Assembly (NCBI GenBank): GCA_963818645.1
Contig: CAWFTF010000009.1
Coordinates: forward strand, 72,921-136,920
Origin: Gp6-AA40 sp963818645
GTDB lineage: Bacteria; Acidobacteriota; Vicinamibacteria; Vicinamibacterales; UBA2999
DNA length: 64,000 nucleotides
Direction: 5' to 3'
Shown: positions 44,797 to 53,771 of the stretch, piece after piece
Numbering within the stretch: the stretch's first letter is position 1
Layout of the letters: each line of letters opens with the position of its first letter
Notes under the pieces: generated by a model
What the model was told of the DNA's origin: nothing
Database searches by the model: none
What the model saw: the letters and a program-made list of their open reading frames with translations, nothing else
Translations under genes and position numbers: made by a program

Positions 44797-46473
44797 ATGA
44801 GGTCTACAATACGCAGCCAACTGATGCCTTCGAAAGTTACTGACTACGTCCGTACGGCCATCGATCGCTCGCAGGGGCGATCGGTGGTCATGAGCGTCGG
44901 CGGCATTGTCGCGAGTGAGCATCCCCTTGCCTCGCAGGCAGGCGCAACCGTCCTTGCCAGGGGCGGGAGCGCTGTCGATGCCGCGATTGCCGTCAACGCG
45001 GCCATGGGCGTGGTGGCCCCGATGATGAACGGCGTCGGCGGCGATCTGTTCGCCATCATCTACGACGCCGCATCGGGAGAACTGCACGGAATCAACGCGA
45101 GCGGTTGCGCTCCCGCCGCGCTCACGATCGATCGGCTTCGCGCGGACGGGATCACGACCATGCCGCAGAGCGGCATCCACTCGGTCACGATTCCCGGGGC
45201 GGTGGCGGGCTGGTCGAAACTGAGCGGACGCTTTGGACGCTTACCTCTGGCGAACGTATTGGCGCCCGCGATCGAAATTGCCGCGGGAGGTTTCCCGGTT
45301 CCCGAGATCATCGCGGCCGAATGGCAGGGAGGTGAGCCGCTCCTGCGGACGAACGCAGAGGCCTCGCGTGTGTATCTGCCGGGCGGCGACGTGCCGGCGG
45401 TGGGGCAGATTTTCAAAAACCCCGATCTCGCGTCGACCTATCGTTCGCTCGGCTCTCGCGGACGCGACGCGTTCTATCGCGGCGAGATCGCGCAGCGCAT
45501 CGTGAAGTGCTCCGAGGCGCAACGCGGGGTGCTGACCGCAGACGATCTCGCGGCGTTTGATGCCGAGTGGGTGACGCCGCTCTCGACGACGTATCGCGGA
45601 TGGACGATCTACGAGCTGCCGCCGAACGGACAGGGCATCGCGGCGCTGATGATGCTCAATCTGATGGAGCACTCGCCGATCGGCTCGTACGGTCACAACT
45701 CGGCTGAGGCGTTGCACACGCTCATCGAAGCCAAGAAGCTCGCATACGCCGACATGGCGAAGTGGGTGTGCGACCCGGCGTTCCATGACGTGCCCGTCGA
45801 ACCGATGCTGTCGAAGGCCTACGCCGCTCGACGGGCACGCCAGATCGACCCGTCGCGTGCGAACCCGGGCGTCGTTCCGGGCGAACTTCCGACCAGGGGT
45901 GGCGACACCACCTATCTCAGCGTCGTCGATCGCGACGGCAACATGGTGTCGCTCATTCAGAGCATCTTCGCCAACTTCGGATCCGGCCTGGTTCCCGAGG
46001 GCGCGGGCTTCGTGCTGCAAAGCCGCGGAGGCCTTTTCACGATGGATCCGGCGCATCCCAATGGGCTCGCACCACGCAAGAGACCGCTCCACACGATCAT
46101 CCCTGGCTTCATGACGAACGGCCCGCTCAAGGCGGCGTTCGGCATCATGGGTGGCTGGAACCAGTCGCAGGCGCATGCCCAGTTCATCTCGAACGTCGTC
46201 GATCACGGGATGAATATTCAGGCGGCACTCGAGGCCGCTCGCATGACCAAGCTCACCTTCACTGGCTGCGATGTGACGATGGAGTCGAGAGTGCCGGAGT
46301 CGGCGCGCCTCGAGCTGGCCGCGAAGGGACACGAGATCGATCTGCAGGGACCGTTCTCGAGCATGGTGGGAGGAGGCCAGAGCGTGATGCGCGACTACGC
46401 CGCGGGCGTGAACTTCGGCGCATCGGATCCGCGCAAGGACGGAGCGGCGATCCCGGAACCCTCTCGTTCCTGA
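44797..46473 (+). CDS. Gamma-glutamyltransferase-family Ntn-hydrolase
   Basis: 558 residues, full length for the family, without an obvious signal peptide. The precursor is expected to cleave itself before the Thr of GGDTTYLSVVD (Thr 371), yielding large and small subunits with that Thr as nucleophile. NGVGGDLFAIIYD and SMVGGGQS are further conserved segments. Members act on glutathione or related gamma-glutamyl or acyl-amide substrates; several cytoplasmic relatives have other substrates, so the exact reaction is open. It starts 112 bases from the divergent TamB-Omp85 gene and is followed after 9 bases by an MFS carrier. Confidence 0.9.
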   Translation: MRSTIRSQLMPSKVTDYVRTAIDRSQGRSVVMSVGGIVASEHPLASQAGATVLARGGSAVDAAIAVNAAMGVVAPMMNGVGGDLFAIIYDAASGELHGINASGCAPAALTIDRLRADGITTMPQSGIHSVTIPGAVAGWSKLSGRFGRLPLANVLAPAIEIAAGGFPVPEIIAAEWQGGEPLLRTNAEASRVYLPGGDVPAVGQIFKNPDLASTYRSLGSRGRDAFYRGEIAQRIVKCSEAQRGVLTADDLAAFDAEWVTPLSTTYRGWTIYELPPNGQGIAALMMLNLMEHSPIGSYGHNSAEALHTLIEAKKLAYADMAKWVCDPAFHDVPVEPMLSKAYAARRARQIDPSRANPGVVPGELPTRGGDTTYLSVVDRDGNMVSLIQSIFANFGSGLVPEGAGFVLQSRGGLFTMDPAHPNGLAPRKRPLHTIIPGFMTNGPLKAAFGIMGGWNQSQAHAQFISNVVDHGMNIQAALEAARMTKLTFTGCDVTMESRVPESARLELAAKGHEIDLQGPFSSMVGGGQSVMRDYAAGVNFGASDPRKDGAAIPEPSRS

Positions 46474-46482
46474 GGCGACATC

Positions 46483-47799
46483 ATGAACAGCGCCTCTCCA
46501 AATACGCGATGGATCCAGCTCCTCCTGGGTCTTGTCTGCATGATCGTGATTTCCAGCCCGCAGTACGTCTGGGCGCTGTTCACGCAGCCGTTGACGACCG
46601 GGCTCGGAGCCTCGCTGCCCGAACTTCAAATCACGTTTTCCATCCTGATTGTGGTGCAGACGTTCCTGTCGCCCTGGCAGGGTGTACTGGTTGATCGATT
46701 CGGTCCGCGACTGCTGTTGTCGATCGGTGTCCTCGTCACCGGGCTCAGCTGGATCCTGGCCGCGCAAGCATCGAGCCTCACGATGTTGTATCTGACGTAC
46801 GGCCTGCTCGGCGGCGTCGGAACCGGCATCGTCTACGTGGGCGTCATCGGTCACATGGTGCAATGGTTTCCCGACAAACGCGGACTGGCGACGGGACTCG
46901 TCGCTGCGGGGTACGGCGTCGGCGCACTGCTCACCACGTTTCCGATCGCGACCGTTCTGCGTGAATCGACCTACGAGGACGCGCTCACGCGTTTCGGTCT
47001 GATCTTCGGCATAGTGGGTCTCGTCGCGGCGCAAGGGTTGCGGCGGCCGGACGCCGCGTGGCAGATGGCGTGGAATCAGCGCGCGCGGGCGGCGACGAGA
47101 GTATCCACGACGTCCATCGATCTCTCGCCGATTCAGATGCTCGGCACGCGCATCTTCTGGCTCATGTTCGTCATGATGACGATGATGTCGACGACCGGGC
47201 TGATGGTGACGTCGCAAATGGGGGCGTTTACACGAGACTTCGGGATGGCGAGTGTGCTCGTGTGGGGACTGCCGCTGTTGCCGCTGGCGCTCTCGCTCGA
47301 TCGCATCACGAACGGGGCGACGCGCCCGTTCTTTGGTTGGGTCTCAGATCGATACGGCCGTGAGAACACGATGCTCATCGCGTTTGCGCTGGAGGGGACG
47401 GCGATGACGCTGTGGCTCCTCTCGCGCGAGCATGCCGTGCTGTTCGTGTTGCTCTCGGGGCTCGTGTTCTTCGGGTGGGGCGAAATCTTCTCGCTCTTCC
47501 CGTCAACGTTGACCGATACGTTCGGGACCAGGCACGCGACGGCCAACTACGGGTGCCTGTACATGGCGCAGGGAATCGGGTCAGTGCTGGGTGGCCCTGT
47601 GGCTGCGCTTCTTCACGACTCGACCGGCTCGTGGATCCCCGTCTTCGCGGTCATCATCGCGATGGACTTCACGACCGCTGCGCTTGCGATTGGGGTGCTC
47701 AAGCCAATGCGGCAACGCTGGCTGGCGGCCGCTCTCATTACCTCAGCCGTCGCGACCGATCGCCGGGTCGTCCCGACGACCGTAGGCACGCACCCGTGA
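46483..47799 (+). CDS. MFS transporter, oxalate/formate antiporter (OFA) type
   Basis: 438 residues with 12 predicted helices. The beginning QYVWALFTQPLTTGLGASLPELQITFS is typical of OFA-family carriers, and the MFS loop motif between helices 2 and 3 reads VDRFGPRLLL. The second loop copy is SDRYGRENT. The substrate is probably a small organic anion, but the family also moves other acids. It follows the gamma-glutamyltransferase gene by 9 bases, so the two are likely one operon: uptake or release of the enzyme's substrate or product. Confidence 0.88.
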   Translation: MNSASPNTRWIQLLLGLVCMIVISSPQYVWALFTQPLTTGLGASLPELQITFSILIVVQTFLSPWQGVLVDRFGPRLLLSIGVLVTGLSWILAAQASSLTMLYLTYGLLGGVGTGIVYVGVIGHMVQWFPDKRGLATGLVAAGYGVGALLTTFPIATVLRESTYEDALTRFGLIFGIVGLVAAQGLRRPDAAWQMAWNQRARAATRVSTTSIDLSPIQMLGTRIFWLMFVMMTMMSTTGLMVTSQMGAFTRDFGMASVLVWGLPLLPLALSLDRITNGATRPFFGWVSDRYGRENTMLIAFALEGTAMTLWLLSREHAVLFVLLSGLVFFGWGEIFSLFPSTLTDTFGTRHATANYGCLYMAQGIGSVLGGPVAALLHDSTGSWIPVFAVIIAMDFTTAALAIGVLKPMRQRWLAAALITSAVATDRRVVPTTVGTHP

Positions 47800-48021
47800 A
47801 CGGTGTCTCGCGCGCGGCACGCCCGCCACGGGCGTTGTTCGGCAAAGCGGAGACTATTAGCTCGTCTATTAGAACAATCCCAGCTGCGGAGCCATGAAGT
47901 TGTTCACAAGCCGATTGAAATTCAGCTAGATTCTTCTTGTGAACGAACCCCAACGCTGGAATGCCATTTGCCCTGCGTCGGTGCGGTCCAGGCCTCGTAT
48001 TCGTTGAGAGCGGTAACGTCG

Positions 48022-48783
48022 ATGGCTACCGTAAGCAGCAACAGCCTTGGTGAGAGGCTCAGGCGCGCCCGCGAACTGCGAGGTCTCACGCTCGAGCGAG
48101 TTGCCCGAGAGACGAAGATCCCTCAGCGGCATCTCGAGGCGTTCGAACGCGACAATCTGACGGCGGTTCCGTCGGGCTTCTACCAGCGCGCGGAACTGCG
48201 GACGTATGCGCAGGCCGTCGGTCTCGATCAACGACTCGCGCTCGCTGAGCTCGAATCCGCACTGGCGCCGGTGGACACGCGCGGACCAGGAGAGACGCGA
48301 GAGAACCGGGGCGGTCAAGCATCAGTGTCACGGCTTCCGTATATCGTGGCCGCTGTCGCTGGGATTGCGGTGATCGCGGCGTTATTCGGGCGGGCAAGCG
48401 TCGATCCTCCACCACAACTCGAGCCACGGGTCGACCCTCCCGCCGCGACTGATTCTGCGCCGACGCCTGGGACCGTGACGCCCGAAATCGCCGCTTCCAG
48501 CGTCGCTCCTCATGTGGCTGCGGATCCGACGCAGGTAGCTGTGCCTGTGCCTGTGCCTGCGAAGTCGGTAACTGCGCTTGTCGTGACGACGCAGCCGGAA
48601 GGGGCGCGAGTGACGGTGAATGGCATCGGATGGGGCTCTTCACCAGCCACCATCCCGTATCTCGAGCCGGGCCAGAAGCGCATCCGCGTGAGCAAAGAAG
48701 GATACGTCGCAGTCGAGCGGGTGCTGCAGGTCGATGAGGGCCGCCGGCACACACTCGACATCCGGCTCGAGCGCGCGCCCTGA
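48022..48783 (+). CDS. RodZ-like HTH membrane protein with C-terminal PEGA domain
   Basis: 253 residues from ATG 48022 (the frame is open upstream to 47803 but without domain-like sequence). An Xre/RodZ-type helix-turn-helix comes first (LGERLRRARELRGLTLERVARETKIP...HLEAFE). One membrane helix follows (about residues 106-125, YIVAAVAGIAVIAALFG), then a Pro/Ala-rich linker and a PEGA domain (TTQPEGARVTVNGIGWGSSP). The HTH would face the cytoplasm and PEGA the periplasm, linking cytoskeleton or DNA to the envelope. It is not the usual RodZ C-terminal domain, so a cell-shape role is tentative. Confidence 0.82.
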   Translation: MATVSSNSLGERLRRARELRGLTLERVARETKIPQRHLEAFERDNLTAVPSGFYQRAELRTYAQAVGLDQRLALAELESALAPVDTRGPGETRENRGGQASVSRLPYIVAAVAGIAVIAALFGRASVDPPPQLEPRVDPPAATDSAPTPGTVTPEIAASSVAPHVAADPTQVAVPVPVPAKSVTALVVTTQPEGARVTVNGIGWGSSPATIPYLEPGQKRIRVSKEGYVAVERVLQVDEGRRHTLDIRLERAP

Positions 48784-48858
48784 TGCCAGGATCTTCGATG
48801 CCGCCTGCGGCCGGGATCGTGGCGCCCGATGCGCTCAACGTGTAAGTGCCGTCGGCGG
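48784..48858 (-). pseudogene. Remnant of a 13th BACON unit
   Basis: On the minus strand, in a different frame from the twelfth repeat, GTYTLSASGATIPAAGG aligns with the start of a BACON unit (CTYTIAPTSESIAAAGG). It then stops resembling the repeat at the boundary with the RodZ-like gene. The main frame ends just before it (TALTR then TGA at 48835-48837). This looks like the leftover of a longer gene cut by deletion or a frame change. Confidence 0.5.
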
Positions 48859-51800
48859 CGGTGGTGGCGGCGCGGCCGCCTGGCCGACAGTGAACGTCTG
48901 GCCGGCGATGGTCATCGTGCCCGTTCGCGCCGCACCGGTATTCGCCGCAACCGTAAAGCTCACCGACCCAGGACCCGTGCCACTCGCCCCGGCGGTGATC
49001 GTGATCCACGTCGGCGCATTGCTGACGGCGGTCCACGCGCACGTGCCACCTGCCGTGACCGCGATCGCGGTCCCTGCCCCGCCGGCAGCCGCGATTGACT
49101 GGCTCGTCGGAGCGATCGTGTTGGTGCAAGTCGGTGGTGGTGGTGGCGGCGCGGCCGCCTGGTCGACAGTGAACGTCTGGCCGGCGATGGTCATCGTGCC
49201 CGTTCGCGCCGCACCGGTATTCGCCGCAACCGTAAAGCTCACCGACCCAGGACCCGTGCCGCTCGCCCCGGCGGTGATCGTGATCCACGACGGCGCATTG
49301 CTGACGGCGGTCCACGCGCACGTGCCACCTGCCGTGACCGCGATCGCGGTCCCTGCCCCGCCCGCAGCCGCGATTGACTGGCTCGTCGGAGCGATCGTGT
49401 TGGTGCAAGTCGGTGGTGGTGGTGGCGGCGCGGCCGCCTGGTCGACAGTGAACGTCTGGCCGGCGATGGTCATCGTGCCCGTTCGCGCCGCACCGGTATT
49501 CGCCGCAACCGTAAAGCTCACCGACCCAGGACCCGTGCCGCTCGCCCCGGCGGTGATCGTGATCCACGACGGCGCATTGCTGACGGCGGTCCACGCGCAC
49601 GTGCCACCTGCCGTGACCGCGATCGCGGTCCCTGTCCCGCCCGCAGCCGCGATTGACTGGCTCGTCGGAGCGATCGTGTTGTTGCAAGTCGGTGGTGGTG
49701 GCGGTGGCGCCGCGGCCTGGCTGACGGTGAAGGTCTGGCCGGCGATGGTCATCGTGCCCGTTCGCGCCGCACCGGTATTCGCCGCAACCGTAAAGCTCAC
49801 CGACCCAGGACCCGTGCCGCTCGCCCCGGCGGTGATCGTGATCCACGACGGCGCATTGCTGACGGCGGTCCACGCGCACGTGCCACCTGCCGTGACCGCG
49901 ATCGCGGTCCCTGCCCCGCCCGCAGCCGCGATTGACTCGCTCGTCGGAGCGATCGTGTAGGTGCAAGTCGGTGGTGGTGGCGGTGGCGCCGCGGCCTGGC
50001 TGACGGTGAAGGTCTGGCCGGCGATGGTCATCGTGCCGGTTCGCGCAGGCCCCGTATTCGCCGCAACCGTAAAGCTCACCGACCCAGTACCCATGTCCGG
50101 CTGCCCCGGCGGTGATCGTGATCCACGACGGCGCATTGCTGACGGCGGTCCACGCGCACGTAGCACCGGTCGTGACCGCGATCGCGGTCCCGGCCCCGCC
50201 GGCAGCGGCGATTGACTCGCTCGTCGAAGCGATCGTGTAGGTGCAACTCGGTGGTGGCGGTGGCGGTGGTGCCGCGGCCTGGTTGACGGTGAACGTCTGG
50301 CCGGCGATGGTCATCGTGCCGGTTCGCGCAGGTCCCGTATTCGCCGCAACAGTAAAGCTCACCGACCCAGTACCCGTGCCGGCTGCCCCGGCGGTGATCG
50401 TGATCCACGACGGCGCATTGCTGACGGCGGTCCACGCGCACGTGCCACCTGCCGTGACCGCGATCGCGGTCCCGGCCCCGCCCGCAGCGGCGATTGACTC
50501 GCTCGTCGGAGCGATCGTGGTGGTGCAACTCGGTGGTGGTGGTGGTGGCGGCGGCGCGGCCTGGCTGACGGTGAAGGTCTGGCCAGCGATGGTCATCGTG
50601 CCGGTTCGCGCAGCACCGGTATTCGCCGCAACAGTAAAGCTCACCGACCCAGTACCCACTCCGGCTGCACCGGCGGTGACCGTGATCCACGACGGCGCAT
50701 TGCTGACGGCGGTCCACGCGCACGTGCCACCTGCCGTGACCGCGATCGCGGTCCCGGCCCCGCCGGCAGCGGCGATTGACTCGCTCGTCGGAGCGATCGT
50801 GTAGGTGCAACTCGGTGGTGGCGGTGGCGGTGGTGCCGCGGCCTGGTTGACGGTGAACGACTGGCCGGCGATGGTCATCGTGCCGGTTCGCGCAGCACCG
50901 GTATTCGCCGCAACGGTAAAGCTCACCGACCCATTACTGGCTCCGATTGCCCCTGCGGTGATCGTGATCCATGACGCACTGGTCGTCGCTGTCCACGCGC
51001 ACCCGCCAGGCGCGGAGACGCTCACGAATCCCGTGCCGCCAACGTCTGACACTGAGGCGCTGCTCGCCGCGAGCGAGTAGCTGCAGGTCGGCGCGGCCGC
51101 CTGGTTGACCGTGAAGGTCTGTCCGCCGATCGCAATCGTGCCCGTTCGCGCGGCACCGGTATTCGCCGCAACGATATAGCTCACCGACCCATTGCCCGTT
51201 CCGGCTGCACCCGCGGTGATCGTGATCCACGACGCACTGCTGATGGCGGTCCACGCGCATGTGCCACCTGCCGTGACCGTGATCGCTGTCCCTGTCCCGC
51301 CTGCATCAGCGATTGACTCGCTGGCCGGAGCGATCGTGTAGGTGCAACTCGGTGGTGGTGGTGGTGGTGGCGGCGGCGGCGGCGCGGCCTGGGTGACGGT
51401 GAACGTCTGGCCGGCGATGGTCATCGTGCCGATTCGCACAGCGGCGGTATTCGCCGCAACGGTAAAGCTCACTGACCCATTACCCGTTCCGGCTGCACCT
51501 CCGGTGATCGTGATCCACGACGCATTGCTGACGGCGGTCCACGCGCACGTGCCACCTGCCGTGACCGTGATCACTGTCCCTGGCCCGCCTGCATCAGCGA
51601 TTGACTCGCTAGCCGGAGCGATTGTGTTGGTGCAACTCGGTGCTGTTGGAGGCGCCGGTGCCGGTGCCGGCGGTATTGGCGGCTGCGACGCGTCCTGCTG
51701 CGTGATCGTATGCGTGCGATCGGCGATGGTGACGGTTCCCGTCCGCGCGGCGCCGGTATTGGCTGCTATGCGCAACGCGACGGAACCATTGCCATTGCCC

Positions 51801-52312
51801 TGCGCTCCCGACGTGATCGTGATCCATGAGGCGTTGCTCGTCGCGGTCCACGTGCAGCCGTTCAACGTCGACACAGCGACGTTTGCCGTGACTGAGCTCG
51901 AGTTGACCGTCTGGGCGTCGGGGGCGATCGTAAGCGGGCACGTCGCCGCCTCCTGTATCACGCGAACGTGGTTGTCATTGACGACGATCTCGCCCTCCCG
52001 CGTCGAGGGCGTCGGATTCGCTGCCGCGCGAAACGCCACGTTGCCATTGCCCTGGCCGGAAGTGGGCGAGACATCGGAGATCCAACTCGGTTGGCTCGAG
52101 ACGGTCCACTCACATTCGGGTTGAGCGGTGATGGCAATGGTGCCGGTGCCACCATCGGCCAGAATGTTCGAGGGTTGCGCCGCCGTGATCTGGCACTTCG
52201 GCGACGTTGGCCCTGTGGCGACCGACGATGTGCTCGAGGAGCTACACGCGGCGACGCACAACGCGAGCATCGCGACAATCGACACGAGTGCAGGTGAATA
52301 CCTCAGAGGCAT
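48835..52312 (-). CDS. Lipoprotein with twelve BACON-type repeats (one frame break)
   Basis: About 1,158 residues after correction. ATG 52312 begins a lipoprotein signal with the modified Cys at residue 23 (CVAAC) and a Ser-rich linker. Twelve units of ~93 residues follow, with the BACON pattern (WTAVSNAPSWITITAG, GTGSVSFTVAANTG, RTGTMTIAGQTFTV), separated by runs of 5-11 prolines. Most units carry two Cys, in CTxTIAP and GTCAW, which could form one disulfide per domain. The frame shifts in unit 8 because of an extra base at 50096, proven internally: unit spacing is 279 or 282 bases elsewhere but 280 here. It is presumably surface-attached, binding glycans or other ligands (family knowledge, not shown). 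Confidence 0.85.
48859..52240. repeat. Tandem DNA repeat coding for BACON units
   Basis: Direct repeats with a period of 279 bases (282 where a proline codon is added; 258 and 288 in two older units). Units between about 48880 and 49960 are almost identical at the DNA level, while those beyond 51060 have diverged. This gradient indicates recent amplification or gene conversion at the C-terminal end of the gene. Such repeats are prone to assembly collapse, so the true copy number may be higher. Confidence 0.9.
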
Positions 52313-52390
52313 CAATGTTTTGTCGAGCACCACTCGCGCGGTTCGGCTGTGTGCATACGGTGCGCCAGTGATTTGGCGAGGCATTGCATT

Positions 52391-52428
52391 GTACGTGGTC
52401 GCGCTGGCGGTACGTGGTCGCCCTGGCG
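52391..52428. repeat. 19-bp tandem duplication in a divergent promoter region
   Basis: Two adjacent 19-base copies (gtacgtggtcgcgctggcg, 52391-52409 and 52410-52428) differing at one base. They lie in the 273-base gap (52313-52585) between the BACON lipoprotein and the FixJ-type regulator. They could be paired regulator sites or simple slippage. Nothing else is recognised in the gap. Confidence 0.5.
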
Positions 52429-52585
52429 CCATCTGCCAAACTGGCACGCTCCTCACCGGCACTTTTCAAGCCGACGAACGATTCTCAGCGTCGCCATAGC
52501 CGGCGTGAAGATGGGCTGGGTACGTATTTTTACTAGATGAGCTTGAGCCCGGCGAAGTGTAAAATGACGCTTCCAAGCCAAGCAG

Positions 52586-53281
52586 ATGGATTCGGCGTTT
52601 CAGGTCTTCGCTGTTGACGATGATCCGATCGTCCTCAGGGCGATCGAGCGCATGCTGCGCTCGCACAGCATTGCCGTTGAAGGATTTACCTCGCCGGCAG
52701 CGTTCCTCGCCCGACCTTCGTATGACGGTGTGGCCTGCCTGCTGCTCGACTTGAAGATGCCCGGCATGAGCGGCCTCGACGTGCAGGCCGCGATGATCGC
52801 CAAGGGCATTTCGATGCCGATCATCTTTCTCAGCGCCCAGAGCGACGTCCCGTCAACCGTCCGGGCAATGCGGGGCGGAGCGATCGATTTTCTCGAGAAG
52901 CCGGTTGACGAAGATCAGTTGCTGGCCGCGCTCGAACGGGCTCGCCTGCAGTCCATCGCTATGCGCCGGCAGCAGCAGCTTCAGCGGGATACCGAGCAAC
53001 GGCTCGCACGTCTCACCAAACGCGAGAGGGAAGTGTGCGACCTCGTTGCGGCCGGTCTTCTCAACAAGCAGATCGCCGTCGAACTCGGTATGAGCGAGAA
53101 GACCGTGAAGGTGCACCGGGGGCGCGTGACCCGCAAACTCGACGTCGATTCGGTCGCCGCGCTCGTGCGGCTCCTCTCCACTCGCGAAACACGGGAGCTA
53201 GTCGGATCTAATGGTGGGTGGCGGCGCCCGTCACCTGCGCGATGGCGTCGAGCAGATCGCTTTCGTCCAGAGGCTTCCTGA
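52586..53281 (+). CDS. FixJ/NarL-type response regulator
   Basis: 231 residues. The receiver domain (AVDDDP at the start, phospho-Asp in LLLDLKMPG, Lys in FLEKPV) is joined by a coiled linker to a LuxR/FixJ-type helix-turn-helix (LTKREREVCDLVAAGLLNKQIAVELGMSEKTVKVHRGRV). About 24 residues after the HTH are Arg-rich and overlap the convergent receiver gene by 74 bases, so the true stop may once have been earlier. It activates or represses transcription when phosphorylated. No histidine kinase is encoded in the window. Confidence 0.94.
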   Translation: MDSAFQVFAVDDDPIVLRAIERMLRSHSIAVEGFTSPAAFLARPSYDGVACLLLDLKMPGMSGLDVQAAMIAKGISMPIIFLSAQSDVPSTVRAMRGGAIDFLEKPVDEDQLLAALERARLQSIAMRRQQQLQRDTEQRLARLTKREREVCDLVAAGLLNKQIAVELGMSEKTVKVHRGRVTRKLDVDSVAALVRLLSTRETRELVGSNGGWRRPSPARWRRADRFRPEAS

Positions 53282-53585
53282 GTACTGGCATGCCCGTCGT
53301 GCGGACCGCGCGCGTGGCGAGATCGTCATGAGCGGTGATGAAGACGACCGGGATCCCTCGGCCGCTCTTGCGCAACTGTTCTTCCATTTCGAGCCCGTTC
53401 ACGCCGGGCAGGCCGATATCAACGATTGCGCAATCGGCTTTGCAGTGCTCTGCCAGGTAGGCTTCTCCAGACTCGAACAGATGCACCTTGTGACCGTGGG
53501 AGCGCAGAGAACGGCCGACGGCACGCCGGATATCCGTGTCGTCGTCAACGACAACGAGTGTCAGCTTGGATGCACTCATAGCCAT
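53208..53585 (-). CDS. Stand-alone response-regulator receiver
   Basis: 125 residues consisting of a receiver domain only: VVVDDDTDIRRAVG, phospho-Asp in CAIVDIGLPGVNG, Thr in VFITAHDD, Lys in LRKPLDE. It resembles the FixJ-type receivers. There is no output domain, so it would work as a phosphate shuttle, a sink or a protein-interaction switch. ATG 53585 or 53579 starts it. Its 3' end is antisense to the tail of the FixJ-type gene, an arrangement that could give mutual interference. Confidence 0.9.
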   Translation of the reverse strand: MAMSASKLTLVVVDDDTDIRRAVGRSLRSHGHKVHLFESGEAYLAEHCKADCAIVDIGLPGVNGLEMEEQLRKSGRGIPVVFITAHDDLATRAVRTTGMPVLRKPLDESDLLDAIAQVTGAATHH

Positions 53586-53652
53586 GTAACGTCTGCGTTA
53601 AAAACGCAGGATACACAGGAATCTTATCGCCCACAATCGGGTTGACTGCGTA

Positions 53653-53722
53653 AGACCAAGGTCTCACTGTTGGGATTTGATCCAGCCTGATAGCTTCTCG
53701 TTCCATACTTGCGTTATATAAC
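53653..53722. promoter_or_regulatory. Two short palindromes in the divergent gap
   Basis: AGACC-AA-GGTCT (53653-53664) and GTTATATAAC (53713-53722) lie between the receiver gene and the sigma-54 activator gene. TTGACT at 53642-53647 could be a -35 element, but no convincing -10 follows at the right distance. These are candidate regulator sites only. Confidence 0.3.
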
Positions 53723-53771
53723 AACTGCATGCAGCCGCCTTGCGGCAGCCAAGGATGCCAAGGATGATGTC

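Noticed and set aside
48734..49960. 408-codon plus-strand frame with regular Gly-rich repeats
   Set aside because: It mirrors the BACON repeats on the minus strand. The periodicity comes from the DNA repeat, and the minus-strand product has recognisable domains and a lipoprotein signal.
48859..52240. Possible CRISPR-like array because of regular repeats
   Set aside because: The period is 279-282 bases with no short repeat/spacer structure, and the repeats encode a protein domain.
52442..52457. Sigma-54 promoter upstream of the FixJ-type regulator
   Set aside because: TGGCAC is followed at the right distance by TCACC, which lacks the invariant GC of the -12 element.
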